From Nectonema munidae (lineage: Eukaryota; Nematomorpha; Nectonematoida; Nectonematidae): a stretch of DNA of 64,000 bases. The stretch lies in NCBI GenBank assembly GCA_030549495.1, contig JAUIRK010000144.1, positions 372,001 to 436,000 of the forward strand. The letters run 5' to 3'. Shown here piece after piece: positions 10,600 to 21,806 of this stretch (position 1 is its first letter; every line of letters begins with the position of its first letter). The translations under genes and the position numbers were made by a program. A model generated the notes under the pieces. It saw only the letters and a program-made list of their open reading frames with translations, was not told where the DNA came from and did no database searches.

Positions 10600-12999
10600 A
10601 TGTTTTTTTGTCAAATTTGTTTCTTAAATCAAAGAAATTTTAGTAGTCTTATAAAACATTATCGATTAATTCATGAAAACGAAAAAAGTTTTATAGTTAA
10701 ATGCATATTTAGTGGGTGTAATCATACATATACTAGAGTTTCTTCCTTTGTTAAACACTTAAGAACAAAACATCATCTAGATCATATAATAAATATAAAA
10801 AATACATTTAGTGTTGTAGACATTAATAATTTTGAAGCTCATGGTGATGTGAATACCATAAATTTAGATGTAGGTTCTGAGTTATTAAAAAGCATAGCTT
10901 TGTTTCTTTTACGTCTACGTGAAATTAATAAGGTACCTTTTAGTGTTATTACTGATATTATTGATACAAATTTAAATTTGTTCGAAATTCATAATAATCT
11001 ATTAAAAGATTCATTTCGTTTTTTGTTTGATGATGATAATATTTCCATTACCTATAAATCAAAAATAAAAAAATTTTTTGCTGAAGACTCTTTTATTCAA
11101 AATGCATTTAAGATGCTTAATTCTGAACATAGACTTCTATCATATATAAAACAAAATTTAAATTTTGTTTCACCTGTAGAATATAATCTTACTCAATTCT
11201 CTAATGATAAAGATGGCAAATATCAATATGTTCCTATCTTATTAACAGTAGAAAGTCTTTTGCAGTATGAGGATGTTTTTGATTACGTATTAAAAGGGCA
11301 TAAACAGAACTCAACTTTACTAAAGGATTATTCTGATGGTAGTCACTTTTCTAATAATTTACTGTTTAATCAAAATGTTCCTTCATTGCAATTAATTTTG
11401 TATTTCGACGATGTCACCCTTTCGAATCCATTAAGTAATAAATCTAAAAATTTAAAAGTAAGCTGTATTTATTTTCAGTTAGGTAACATTCCTTCAGTTT
11501 TTAGATCAAAGTTAAGTTCAATTTATTTAGTTATGCTATTCAAAGCTAGTCTTACAAAAAAAGTTGGTTTGAACACAATACTAGAACCACTGATTTTTGA
11601 CATAAAGCATTTAGAGCAGACTGGAATATCAATTACAAAAAATAACACTTTATATAATTTTAAGGGCACTATTTCTGTATTAATAGGAGATAATCTTGCT
11701 TCACATATGATAGGGGGTTTCACTGAATCTTTTATTTCATACAGAAGCTGCAGGTTTTGTACTGCAACTCGTGAGGATATACATACTAAATTTTCATGTG
11801 ATTCATTTGTTTTAAGGACTCAAGAAATGTTTGATTCTCAAATAAAAAATCTTTCCCATGATTCTAGTTTATCTAAAAATTATGGTATTAAGTCTGATTC
11901 TATATTAAACAGTTTAAGTTTTTATCATGTCGTTGGAGGATTACCGTCTGACTTATGTCACGATATTTTCGAAGGAGTTTTATGTTATTTATTGCGAGAT
12001 TTGCTTTCTTATTTGGTGAAAAAAAAATATTTTGCAATAGATTTTTTAAACAATAGGCTAAAAAATTTTCCCTTTAAAAAAATGGATGTATCAAATAAAC
12101 CTATTATGTTAAGCGATTCGAATAATTTTAGAATAAACCAAACGGCAGCACAAGTTTGGTGTTTAGGAAGGTTTCTTCCATTGCTAGTAGGTGATATGAT
12201 ACCTGAAGAGGACAACACGTGGAAATTTTATCTTAAGTTTTTAGATATATTACAATTAGTTTGTTCACCTAGATTAGACCGTGGGCATGTTAAGTTTATG
12301 CAAGAAATCATTGAAGATTTTGTTTCAGAGTACACATTGTTTTTCCATCATACTTCCATCAAACCTAAATTTCATTATCTTTTACATTATCCCATGCAAA
12401 TTTACAGTTTTGGTCCTTTATATAATATACAAACTATCAGATTTGAATCAAAACACAACTATTTTAAAGATCATTTTCATCGTACCAAAAATAACATTAA
12501 TACTTTAAAATCTCTTGCTAACCATCATCAATTATTACAAGCATATTATAGTACCTCTAAAAAATTGTTTAGTGCATATAATTGTGTTGGTCATGGACCA
12601 GAAATTTTGTATTTAGACCTGGTTAGTCGTGATATTAGTCTTTTACTTCAATCATTTTGTGACGAAAAAAAATCTTTATCACACTATAAATCAATTAGTT
12701 ATATGGGAATTGACTATCATTTGTCAGATTGTATTATAAGTTATAATGATGATAAATCGGATATAAGGTTTAACCGAATTTTGTATTGTTTTATTTTCAA
12801 TAATCGACCGTCATTTTTTTGTGAGCAGCTACAGACCAAGTGTTTCAATCGGCATTATTTCGCAAATTTTTTAGAAAAATCAGGAAAATATATTTTTGTA
12901 AATGATGACAGTTTGGCTGAGTTTAAGTCATATGGGCTGTATAGTTGTCCAGAAAGTGTTGATTGGTTTGCTGTTGTAACCAAAAATATTATTTTTTAA
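10600..12999 (+). CDS. CACTA transposase, 799 aa, with N-terminal C2H2 fingers
   Basis: Single-exon, uninterrupted reading frame. Residues 4-25 (C4, C7, H20, H25) and 35-58 (C35, C40, H53, H58) form two C2H2 zinc fingers, probably DNA binding. The centre has an RNase H-like layout. LQLILYFDDVTLSNPLS puts D270/D271 in the first strand. GDNLASH has D364, followed by CRFC (C384, C387), as in the Tnp2-type (Transposase_21) core. LPSDLCHDIFEGV (449-460), KPKFHYLLHYP (588-598) and RFESKHNYF (614-622) are later conserved blocks, and E616 is a candidate third acidic residue. The C-terminal 140 residues are unassigned. The acidic assignments are inferred from position. The length is near that of other animal CACTA-like transposases. 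The start is the first ATG in frame and begins directly at finger 1. Confidence 0.85.
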   Translation: MFFCQICFLNQRNFSSLIKHYRLIHENEKSFIVKCIFSGCNHTYTRVSSFVKHLRTKHHLDHIINIKNTFSVVDINNFEAHGDVNTINLDVGSELLKSIALFLLRLREINKVPFSVITDIIDTNLNLFEIHNNLLKDSFRFLFDDDNISITYKSKIKKFFAEDSFIQNAFKMLNSEHRLLSYIKQNLNFVSPVEYNLTQFSNDKDGKYQYVPILLTVESLLQYEDVFDYVLKGHKQNSTLLKDYSDGSHFSNNLLFNQNVPSLQLILYFDDVTLSNPLSNKSKNLKVSCIYFQLGNIPSVFRSKLSSIYLVMLFKASLTKKVGLNTILEPLIFDIKHLEQTGISITKNNTLYNFKGTISVLIGDNLASHMIGGFTESFISYRSCRFCTATREDIHTKFSCDSFVLRTQEMFDSQIKNLSHDSSLSKNYGIKSDSILNSLSFYHVVGGLPSDLCHDIFEGVLCYLLRDLLSYLVKKKYFAIDFLNNRLKNFPFKKMDVSNKPIMLSDSNNFRINQTAAQVWCLGRFLPLLVGDMIPEEDNTWKFYLKFLDILQLVCSPRLDRGHVKFMQEIIEDFVSEYTLFFHHTSIKPKFHYLLHYPMQIYSFGPLYNIQTIRFESKHNYFKDHFHRTKNNINTLKSLANHHQLLQAYYSTSKKLFSAYNCVGHGPEILYLDLVSRDISLLLQSFCDEKKSLSHYKSISYMGIDYHLSDCIISYNDDKSDIRFNRILYCFIFNNRPSFFCEQLQTKCFNRHYFANFLEKSGKYIFVNDDSLAEFKSYGLYSCPESVDWFAVVTKNIIF

Positions 13000-13080
13000 T
13001 TCTTTAAATAACTACATTCAGCTTAATTAAATTTTTATAAAAATATGTATCTAATTTTTTAAATATATATATGAACATAT

Positions 13081-14854
13081 ATGACTTTTTTTTTAAATAA
13101 TTTTTTTCCAAAAAGTTTTGTTTTGAAGTACGAGCAACAAACAAAAAAGCTTCCTTTACCTGAAAGCTATACTAAAGAATATTTTTTGAATATTGCATCA
13201 TCTGAAATGCGTTTATCTGAAGATAAAATTTTTCTCAAATACTATGATTATGACGTAGAAGAGTACGTCGATCTTGAAAATGTTGTTGATTTATATCAAC
13301 AAAAGGTTGTTAAAATAAAAATAATGCGCTCTAACTGTGATGTTATTGGTGATAAGGAATGTCTTTCGATTACTCCTGACAGTTCAAAACTTTTTAAAGA
13401 AAACAAATCAAGGTATATTTTTTTATTTTTATTTTTCCAAGTGATCATCTATTTTTCCTAGAAGTGATGTATGGCCCAAAACAATAATTTTTCCTCGAGC
13501 CTATGCCCATAAAGGATTGATTAGCAAGCTTGAAAATCAAGAAAAACTAAATAGTAAAGACATTAGCAATATGCTACATACACTTTATATCTACTACACG
13601 CAGTTTACAAACGGATTGTAAGTTTCTTAATTTATATTTATATACAATTTATTTATTTAAGTTTATTTTAAATTTAAGATACCCAACAAGTGAAATGTAT
13701 ACTCAGCTTGTCGATATGCTTTTTGAAGAGTTTCCAAATCTATCTCAAGAGTCGGGACTACCTCTCTCTTCTGCAAAAGTATTATGAAACTTTTCAAAGT
13801 TGTATTTAGTTTAACTTTTTTTTGTAGGTATATTGGAAAAATAAGATTATTTATAAGTGGGGAAATGAGCGCAAATATCGTGACAAAGATGTTCCTGAAG
13901 TTGTAAGTAAAAAAAGAAAAACTAATGAAGAGAAGCAAACTAACTTTTCCTGTAAAAGCGCCTTTTGTTTAAAAAACTTTCTACCAAGGACGTCTCAATC
14001 CACTGATATTCAAATTAACAATGAGCTAATTGATTGGCTCAAAAAAGAATTTGTCAAAACTCAAAGGAATGAGGCTGCTATAACCGTACGAATGGACGAA
14101 ACTTTTATAGAAAGGAGAAAAGAGATTATAGTCAACAAAAAATCTTTACAGGATATTTTATCTATTTATCCTTTTCTTCAGGAAGAAAAACAAGTATTTT
14201 AAAGATTTGTTGTTCTATGTTTATGTTGTTTTTTTAAGATTTTTTTAGAGTTTAAAAGACTCTCTCCTATTATGCCAAATGATGATTTAAAGAATGTTTT
14301 GTTCGATCAATTACTGAAACAAAGCAATGCTGTATTAAATTTATGTAAGGATAGAAAAATGCCAAGTATTTATCAGGAATTGTGTGAAATATTTAGTCTT
14401 CAATCAAATATATCTCGAAAAAAAGGTTTTTCACTCATTTTAATATTTTTATTTCTTCTAAATTTTATTTATAGATTTAAAAGTATTAATGACTCTTCAT
14501 GGAGTATGCCATCTTTTTAAAGAGAATTTAGAAACTATTTGCTTCAGAAATCAAGTGATTAAAGAAAAAGCTCAGCCCATCATGATCTTTGTTAAAAATT
14601 ATGTTTTTTCGACGGACAAAAACTGCTTTTCTCTCTATATAGATTTTGTTGAAATTTGTCAAACTAATTCTTTTTTGAATATATTTTTACTTTTGTTTGT
14701 TTGCATGTATATTTTTAATTTGAGCTATCCTAATTCGATTAAAAACACCATGCTGTACATACAAAATTTCATTTTTGAATTGAAAGATGAAATTGTCAAT
14801 AAGAAGGTACTTAGTCTGCTTTATAAAATTAAGACTGAAATGAAAGCATATTAA
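13081..14854 (+). CDS. CACTA second gene, spliced, 506 aa, SAMD3-like accessory protein
   Basis: Six exons can be read with GT/AG and consistent phase: 13081-13412, 13462-13617, 13679-13778, 13828-14193, 14239-14425 and 14475-14854. The five introns are only 45-61 bp. The joined length is 1,521 nt, or 506 residues plus a stop. The N-terminus (to about residue 85) looks like a small ubiquitin/PB1-like fold (EDKIFLKYYDYDVEEYVDLE). Next comes VWPKTIIFPRAYAHKGLI, then YPTSEMYTQLVDMLFEEFP, VYWKNKIIYKWGNERKYRD and a C-terminal LYIDF/FNLSYPNSIKN region. This order (WP---FP, YP----Y--V---L---FP, W----K-K--N-R) is that of proteins commonly annotated 'SAM domain-containing protein 3-like'. A role alongside the transposase is inferred from position. 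An AATAAA lies near 14,891. Confidence 0.75.
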
Positions 14855-15029
14855 GCTGTTTTTGCCAATTTTACATTTAATCATATCCTAAATAAAGTGT
14901 TTCTGTTTTTTTAAGTTTTTTTTGACAATCCAATTTACATTTCCAAAACTCGTGTTTTCACATTGGTTTCTTTTTACTTGATAAATAGTAAAAAATATTT
15001 TTACCGTATAATTAGTAATATTTACTGAT

Positions 15030-15180
15030 TAAATAGTTGAAATAGAGACGAAAAATTTTACTAAAATAGTTAGTAACATCAACTATTTTAATTTAGTCAT
15101 AATTACTAACTGAATAGTAATCACAACTGTCCTCATTTCTACTATTTAAATAGTTAATCTTACTATTTTTTTTCTCTGTG
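15030..15180 (+). repeat. CACTA right subterminal and terminal repeats
   Basis: A dense set of atagttagtaa, aactatttta, attactaactgaatagtaa and actatttaaatagtt words, then the terminal ttttttctctgtg, which is the inverse of the left CACAGAGAAAAA. Confidence 0.7.
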
Positions 15181-15586
15181 TTGTAAGCGTGAATCAAATC
15201 AGGTGTTTTACACATATGTACCCATTTTCAAGTAGGCTGAATCCAACAGTTATGTTTATTTTTTATAAAAAATAATCACACCTGTTAAAAAATGATTGAC
15301 ATATGACACTTCAACTGAAATAGAGGACTTCATGATTAAATAGCTATACGTAGCTATATATGTAATTTATTTTGTCACTGAACAAATAGAATTATAAGTA
15401 GACAAAACAAAATTGAAAAAAAAATAACTGAAAATGATATAGAACTAAAAACGAGATTTTATACCGAATTGAATGAGGCGATTTTTTTAATGAAATTAAT
15501 TAAATACAAAACAAGGACTCTGTAGGCTTAGAGTCATATTTTGATGCGCATTTTTTATTTGAAGGAGAAAGACAGTTCGTTTATAC
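15181..15586. other. Intron: end of tandem-repeat unit, then AT-rich DNA
   Basis: The first about 40 bp continue the interrupted tandem-repeat unit. The rest shows no recognised feature. Confidence 0.5.
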
Positions 15587-15988
15587 CAGGGGTCGGCAAC
15601 CTTATGCTAACGGCGTGCCAACTTAACACTTCAAATCATCTCGAGTGTCAACCTCATATGTATATTTATCCAAACCGAAATTAACATAATTTTTTTTATA
15701 ATTTATTTAATTTTTATATACACATTTACATAAATATACAATAATAATTAAAATTATAATTAGCAATAAAAAATTATATAAGTAATTAGTGCTTGACTCT
15801 TTGATAACTTTAGCCAACTCTTCAATATCGGCACAATACTAAATAAAAATGGTTGCGCATAGTTAAAAGCGCATTCGATTGCCTTTGAGATCTATTAAAA
15901 AAACTGTTTAAAAATTTATTTTACTTTATGTGTAAATGAAAAATTTTAATTTTAAACGTGTAAGCGTGCCGTAGGTTGCGGACCCCTG
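15587..15988. mobile_element. hAT-type MITE with perfect 8-bp target duplication
   Basis: A 402-bp element with inverted ends CAGGGGTCGGCAACCT and AGGTTGCGGACCCCTG. It is flanked on both sides by an identical gtttatac (15579-15586 and 15989-15996). The 8-bp duplication and CAG...CTG termini place it in hAT. It has no coding capacity. The perfect duplication suggests a fairly recent insertion. Confidence 0.9.
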
Positions 15989-16379
15989 GTTTATACCATT
16001 CACTCTACAATATCTCGATAGAAGCTGAATCGGTCAATTTAAATAAGTTTCGTGCTTGACCAATTTGAGAAAGTTTTATACGTATAATCAAACAATATAC
16101 AAATGAACGAAGATGATAAAGTTGAAACATAATTTATTTATAATAAAAATTTGATCGTTTTTTTATATCTAATCATATGGTTGTCGTATCGTTTCCCTAA
16201 AATAAATAATATTTCACCTCAACATGAGTTTTTTGCATAAAATTTGCTATTTTATTTAATAACTGCTGGCAGTATTTAAAAAAAAGTGAATGATAAAAAT
16301 AGTTTAAAAAATAAAGAGAAAAACTTTATTCGAAATTTTGTCTTTTTGATAATCAAGATTCAAAAAAAGATTTAAAATA

Positions 16380-16930
16380 AATGTACATTTCTTGGGTTTT
16401 TCTCATTATTAAAAGCAAAAATAGTACCTGCATTTACTCTTGCCGTATCTAATAGATAAGAAAAAGCGGCTACTGTCCATTTTTTGTTTTTCTATTTGTG
16501 GAATAATTTCTTATTCTCTGATCGACCATATCCGTTCCACCCTTGGAAAAATCGTACTGTTTAAAAATTGCAAGTTTGATTTTTTCATCGTCTACTGTAA
16601 TTCCTAAAATGGGGGGTCTGGAAGTCAAAACTAATACATTTTTCTTTCTTTTTGATTTATAAAATTCTACATAACTATGAATTGATAAAAATTCTCTATC
16701 TATATCCCAGCAAAACTTATAAGCAAATTTATCTATTATCTAAACTTTTTATACTTTGCGAAATACCCTTTCTTCCTGTGTCTATTGTACCGACAATAGT
16801 TAATCCTTTTTTATACAACCAATCAGCTAGCTCTATAGAGGTATACAAACGGTCAATGGTTAAATTTCGACCATATACAGTGTTGATGCCTCTTATAGGT
16901 GTATAAGTCCTATATAATTTTTCTCAATAT
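16380..16930 (-). pseudogene. piggyBac-type transposase fragment (lineage A)
   Basis: Reading leftward, the fragment matches the DDE core of piggyBac transposases. YGRNLTIDRLYTSIELADWL with GLTIVGTIDTGRKG (about 16,750-16,890) holds the second catalytic Asp in TIDR. KRKKNVLVLTSRPP (about 16,620-16,665) and FSKGGTDMVDQ (about 16,525-16,560) carry the third Asp. WTVAAFSYLLDTARVNAGTI (about 16,410-16,475) follows. There is at least one frame change near 16,478, and both ends are missing. The sequence differs clearly from the two other piggyBac copies in this window. Confidence 0.8.
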
Positions 16931-18101
16931 ATGCATCGTTACCCTGGCAAAATTTGGATGGCATTTTCCGAAGAATAGGGAGACTACTTTATATATATAC
17001 AAATGTAAGAAAGTTTGAAAAGTTATAACTTCATTCCTCCGAAATAGAAACTTACTAAAAACGTACATAGCTACATTCTATAGTCTAAAAATGAAAAAAA
17101 AAATTTTTTAACATAAATATATGAATCAATTTTATAGTATAATGATGAGTATCAAAATTAATATTCGTGCCTCATTGGAAATTTTGATACTGAAAAAAAT
17201 TGTTTTATTATAGATTCCAAATAAAATCTAAACTTCAAAGAGAAATAAATTCATTTGTGAAATGACTAAAAATATGAATATATTCTTTGAAGAATAGCTT
17301 TTTATCTTCTTATTTTTTTTGATATTTACAATAAATTAAATTTATAAATATATCTTTCTGTCTACAATTTCACTTCATAGATTTAAGTTGATCTTTTATA
17401 AAAACTCTGATTTTATTTTTATTGATTCAGCATGACTATATAAAATATTTATTAACATGAAATGTATTGTACACTGTACCTATGTCTACATTTGCACACT
17501 ACTTGATTCCTACAATAAACACGTATAAGCATTTCATGCTATCACGCAAACACTGAAATATGATATGCCTTTTTCGTTGTTCGTACTTTTGTTTTAAACA
17601 CATGTTTTTGATTGTTTATTATCTGCTACCGGATAAATCATCTTATTTTTGTTTCTCAAGTATTAACTTAACTACTCGATTTACAAGTAAAAAAATTTTT
17701 TTTTACAATTTTGGATCAATACAATTTTTGTTTTTTTTAAGATGAATGACCCTTCAGAAACAAAGTATCCTTTCAAAAATCTAATAAAGAATTTCAAATA
17801 CTAACAAAATCATCGTTATTTAAGAATAAATAAATAATAGCCATGCCTAAACCAAACTGCCTGTAAAGAATTGAAAATTTCTCAAAATGTTAAAAAGTAT
17901 CCCTCTGAATTCTGCCTTTCCTCGAACAAAGAACTTTTTTGTGTTCTCTGCCAGAGTTCAGTCAATCATGAAAAGTCAGACGACTTTACAAAAATAAAAT
18001 CGTCTGCGTTTATCAAAGCTCTTTAATACAAATCTTCTGCTTTACACTAGATATCGTCTGATTATTCTGGTCGTTAATGAGTTAAAGCGAGAGATTCTTA
18101 C
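16931..18101. other. Intron, AT-rich, with a degenerate TTAA-type MITE
   Basis: No genes are seen. At about 17,975-18,076 there are 'cgtctgcg', 'tcgtctgattattctgg' and 'gttaatgagttaa' blocks related to the TTAA-flanked MITE family found at 18,724 and 35,454, in poor condition. Confidence 0.4.
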
Positions 18102-18330
18102 GAGATATCTTCATGTGGAGGTAGGAGGTGAAGGTAGTGAATATGGGTATATTGATGGAGGAATGATAGGAGGTGGTGAGGATGCACTGGTAAAAGCCTT
18201 GAGTATCTTCTTGACTATTCGACAGCACGAGGTCATTGTAGTAGGGAGAGTGAGGGTCCGTAAAGATTTTGGTGTGCTGATACTCCGTATCATTCTTGTC
18301 CAGTAGCACGCCATTTTTGAGCCAGATTGA
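18102..18330 (-). CDS. Receptor exon: Ig4
   Basis: Acceptor ...cacatccag, donor gtaag, 229 nt, phase 0 in and phase 1 out. It encodes SIWLKNGVLLDKND, a middle part with DLVLSNSQEDTQGFYQCIL, and the final G strand FTSYLHMKI. These are the C to G strands of an Ig domain, with the core Trp and the D-x-G-x-Y-x-C motif. The first Ig cysteine and B strand are not in this exon. The previous exon ends at GENARLK, so a short phase-0 exon carrying the Cys should lie between them. Confidence 0.85.
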
Positions 18331-18723
18331 CTGGATGTGAGGTATTTTATTACTTTTGCACTAAATGTTTTAAAAAAGAAAACGCATTAAGTACGAAGGA
18401 CACGTTGACTGTGAACAAAATTAAAGGGCCTTTGTCTACGAACTGCAGTAAAACTTTTCCACGCGGACACCTGCTTATTCCGTGCATATCCAAAATAAGG
18501 ATAATTTATTATGATTAATTTTTTAGTCTGAAGTATCAATTTTAAAACAATGATTTCTTAAGCCTGTATGTATAAGTTTTACTCTACGCTACTTCTAAAA
18601 AGGGGATTACCAATATGCCTGAAAGACTTCATGACAACACAAATGATTTCCTTATCGCAAAATGGACAAAGATCAAACAATTCATCAATTCAAAAAGTTA
18701 CACTCCAGACACAATGAACTTAA

Positions 18724-18852
18724 CCCATTAAGTCCCAATGTTCCCATTTGGGAACATAACTAATTTCATCTTTGTCTGCTTTTTTCAATGACTTTAAATA
18801 TAAATCGTCTGCGTTTTTTAAATATCGTCTGATTTCTATGGTACTTAATGGG
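18724..18852. mobile_element. piggyBac-type MITE (TTAA target), GACGAT family
   Basis: A 129-bp element flanked by TTAA on both sides (18720-18723 and 18853-18856). It begins CCCATTAAGTCCCAATG and ends ACTTAATGGG. The interior has cgtctgcg, tcaatgacttta and ttcatctttgtctgc. It is nearly the same as 35,454-35,604 and 45,347-45,468 in reverse orientation. The TTAA target and CCC/GGG termini indicate mobilisation by a piggyBac transposase. Confidence 0.8.
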
Positions 18853-18856
18853 TTAA

Positions 18857-21139
18857 TGCAAGTACCTTTTCTAAATACAAACAACTCAAAAGCGCGCCTC
18901 TTTCTTTCTACTTCTCTTTCATATATCAATTGCAATTCTAACAACAACAACAACCCCTACTTCCATCTTACCTCTTCTGACAAGATTACCGATAAGAAGG
19001 CACCTAAAAAGCCCGACCTCTGTTACAGGTATATAAAAAAATTTGGTTTCTATATTTTTTGTTTTTTTCAGATGATAAATTTTTTTATTCAATCTCAAAA
19101 CATTTTTTTTCTATAATTTTTATTATAGCATATGAACTTCAAGTTAAAAATGTTTTAAACTTTAAAAAAAACAATATTTTTTATTGAAATTAAAAAAATA
19201 GTTTTGTTAAAAATAGTTTTGCTTTAAAAATAACATCATTAATACAGTGGTTTTCAATATAATTGTAAAAATGTAATTTCAATTTTTAAAACCTTTTATT
19301 AGAAACCAAAATCTTATTTTTGAGCAGATTAAGTTTAAAGAAACGAAATTTTTATTCTAGATTTTCGCTTAAAATCTTTGTAAGATGTGTTTTTAAAAAA
19401 TTGGATCACAATAGAATATCTCCTTGAAGCAGACTACTCAGAGCATCCATTATCTTTCATTTGCTGATCTTATAAGTACAAAGTGAATATTATCAAGTGT
19501 CTACTTATCCCAGCGGAGAAACTCTGTTCAAAGTCTTAAATTTTACAAGATGAACTTAATGATTTATGGCGAATCTTGATTTGACATGGATATTCAAATA
19601 AAGAACTACTTATGATTCAAAGAGCTCTAAAGAACATATCTTTGGTCAGGAAAAGTCAAAATTCCTTTTGTTATACCTTCATAGGGTTGGAGCCAATTCT
19701 GATCATAGTCAGAAGCATACAATTCTTGAATCCTAAATAAATGTAGTTTCTTTGAGCATTCAAATCAGTGCAATCGATCTATTGTGGCTAATTGTACTTA
19801 TCCTGTCATTCTAGATTAGACAAAATGTTTGTCCTTCATATCGCCTATCACTAGCACTAGAAAAATACCAACTAAATCTGTGAACAAGCAACTTGCCCTC
19901 TTATTTTGTCCCTCTGTCGAAACTTCGATTTATGAGAGAAGAGTTTGGTGAGAAACTAAGAACTGAGTTCCACAGTACTTTTCCTATTGAGGCAACGCAA
20001 TTAGATGATGATGTGCCTACAGAAAAGAGGAGGGCGGAATTTTTCATTTCTACAGCCATAATGTGCTTATCCAATCAAATCTATTAATTATTATTAGCGA
20101 ATCAAATTTTATTATCAGATCATCGAATCATATTTTGAGAAGGAGAATTAAAATCATAGTTAAAAAAATTCAGAGAATCAGACAAATAAAATCATCATCT
20201 AGAATCAGCCCAACCCTGTACCTAACAAATGGGGATTCAGTTTCTAAACATTTTAAATGGAGGCTAACATTTTTAGTTTGTAGAGCTTAAAATAGAGTAA
20301 AATTCAACTTGATTTCTAAATGCACTCCTGTTATTCCATATAGAGTAGAAGCTGTAATATCCGATACCTTAATAAAGCATATTTCTGTCAAAACAGGTAA
20401 TAAACTATAATCCGGCTTCATTTGCCTGTTCTTAAATCGGACATGATTTTAAGTCCGTCCTACGCGTAAGCATCTATGAAAACACATTGATAAACTGATA
20501 TCGTGAATGCAAAAGAACAGCTTTTTCTTGGTTGAAAACAGTAAAGGAGATTAAAGATATATACTCCTGTTTCTAAGCCTATACAGCATTTCCACATCTG
20601 AAAAATTTTTATATTAAATCTATACAACTGAGTTTCATCCCTTTCAATTAAAATTGGATTAACATTAAAAGAGGATTAAGATTAAAGTAGATTTTACGGA
20701 CCAGGTTTAATTACAAACAAAATTCATGTTTCTTATTATTAGGAGAACTTATTATTATTACCCAATCAATAGTCATTATCGTTTATTAGTTAATTACTCT
20801 TTTGCTTACATCTAAGTGTTTATTTATTGGGCATTGCTTAATGATTATATAGCACAAATTGTGCTGGTTTATATTTCATTTTATCTTTTATTTTTTTTTC
20901 TCATTTGTTAGTCTTTTGCTTTTCTCAAATATGAAAATGTTATATCTAAATTATGTAATTCGTTATCTATGAGTAATTTTATAAGCGGGTTTATTTTACC
21001 TTTTGAATTACTTTCATATCGAGCAAATTTGAATGTTTTTTTTTGATCAATATTAATTTCAATTTTGTATTTTTGATATGTAAATAAATTGGCAAATTTT
21101 ACAAAACAGAGGAAAAAATAATTTTATATCATAAACTGT
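18857..21139. other. Intron, mixed degenerate DNA
   Basis: A short plus-strand coding-like piece at about 18,870-19,026 (Asn-rich, then SDKITDKKAPKKPDLCY, ending at cag|gtatat) and scattered open pieces near 19,890-20,290 look like old element debris. None could be assigned to a family. The missing Ig4 exon should lie within 18,331-22,253. Confidence 0.35.
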
Positions 21140-21806
21140 TTACAGATATCAATGCTGACGTAGACGACGACATCCTCTGGAAGACCTGACGAGAAGACTA
21201 AATGATGCCACAATGGCTCTTGAAGACTGCATCATTTTTGACAAAAGAACTACAACTGAAAGCGACTCTGATGACTGAGAGGAAAACCTAATTGCAACAT
21301 ACAAAGAGACAGACACTAAACATGAGAGTATTGATGAAGAAGATGTTCTCCTAACCACTATTGAACATCTTGAGGAAGAGACAATAGATGGTTTTCTGAA
21401 AATGGTTATTGGAATAAAAGTTAACTTCTGACTTGTTACAAATCCAAGGAATGGCTGAAGAAGCAGTAACTTAACAAGAAAGAAACCATGCTCGATTTTT
21501 TCTTTTAAAATGAATCATTCTTTTTAGTTTGTAATGTGGAAATATATGTTTGCTTTTAATTTTGTTATTATGCTGTCAGTTTTATTATTTCCTATTATTA
21601 ATTAACAATAAAACATTTCACAACAAACGATCGTAATTTTACATTATTTCAGAGTAAATCACGTGTGTCTGGAGTAGAGGCCTGAGCGGTGGTGCGTCCT
21701 GGCCATTCGCGAGGATTAACTTGTAAAAGTGCGGGCATTTGCGAATAATTATTAAAATACCGTATACTTCCTTGTCCGGGCAGCATCGGTTTTTACGGGT
21801 TCTACT
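21140..21806 (+). mobile_element. Tigger/pogo-like element, 3' part
   Basis: The right end gtccgggcagcatcgg...acgggttctactg followed by TA (21,770-21,808) is the inverse of CAGTAGAACCCGTAAAAACC, a typical Tigger terminus at a TA target. Upstream, an acidic coding-like stretch (DCIIFDKRTTTESDSDDE, about 21,218-21,280) resembles the acidic C-terminus of Tigger/JRK-type transposases. The left end was not located. Confidence 0.5.

Larger units (their letters stand above)
9985..15180 (+). mobile_element. Complete CACTA (EnSpm/CMC-type) DNA transposon
   Basis: The 5,196-bp element begins CACAGAGAAAAATAATTAG and ends with the inverted counterpart ...ttttttttctctgtg. The terminal inverted repeat is about 13-20 bp with a CAC start. 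Both ends hold many subterminal copies of TAGTTAGTAA/ACTATTTAAATAGT-like words, as CACTA elements do. The flanks share TT, a 2-bp target duplication that is supported by the empty-site sequence in the tandem repeat. Inside are a one-exon transposase gene (10600-12999) and a spliced second gene (13081-14854), both on the plus strand. No disabling change is seen in either, so the copy looks young and possibly autonomous. It lies antisense in a receptor intron. Confidence 0.85.

Noticed and set aside
18115-18306. Plus-strand Gly-rich open frame
   Set aside because: It is the antisense of the Ig4 exon, whose splice sites and Ig motifs are clear.
18870-19026. Plus-strand Asn-rich exon with a cag|gtatat donor
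   Set aside because: There is no partner exon, no acceptor and no known domain, so it is left as unassigned debris.
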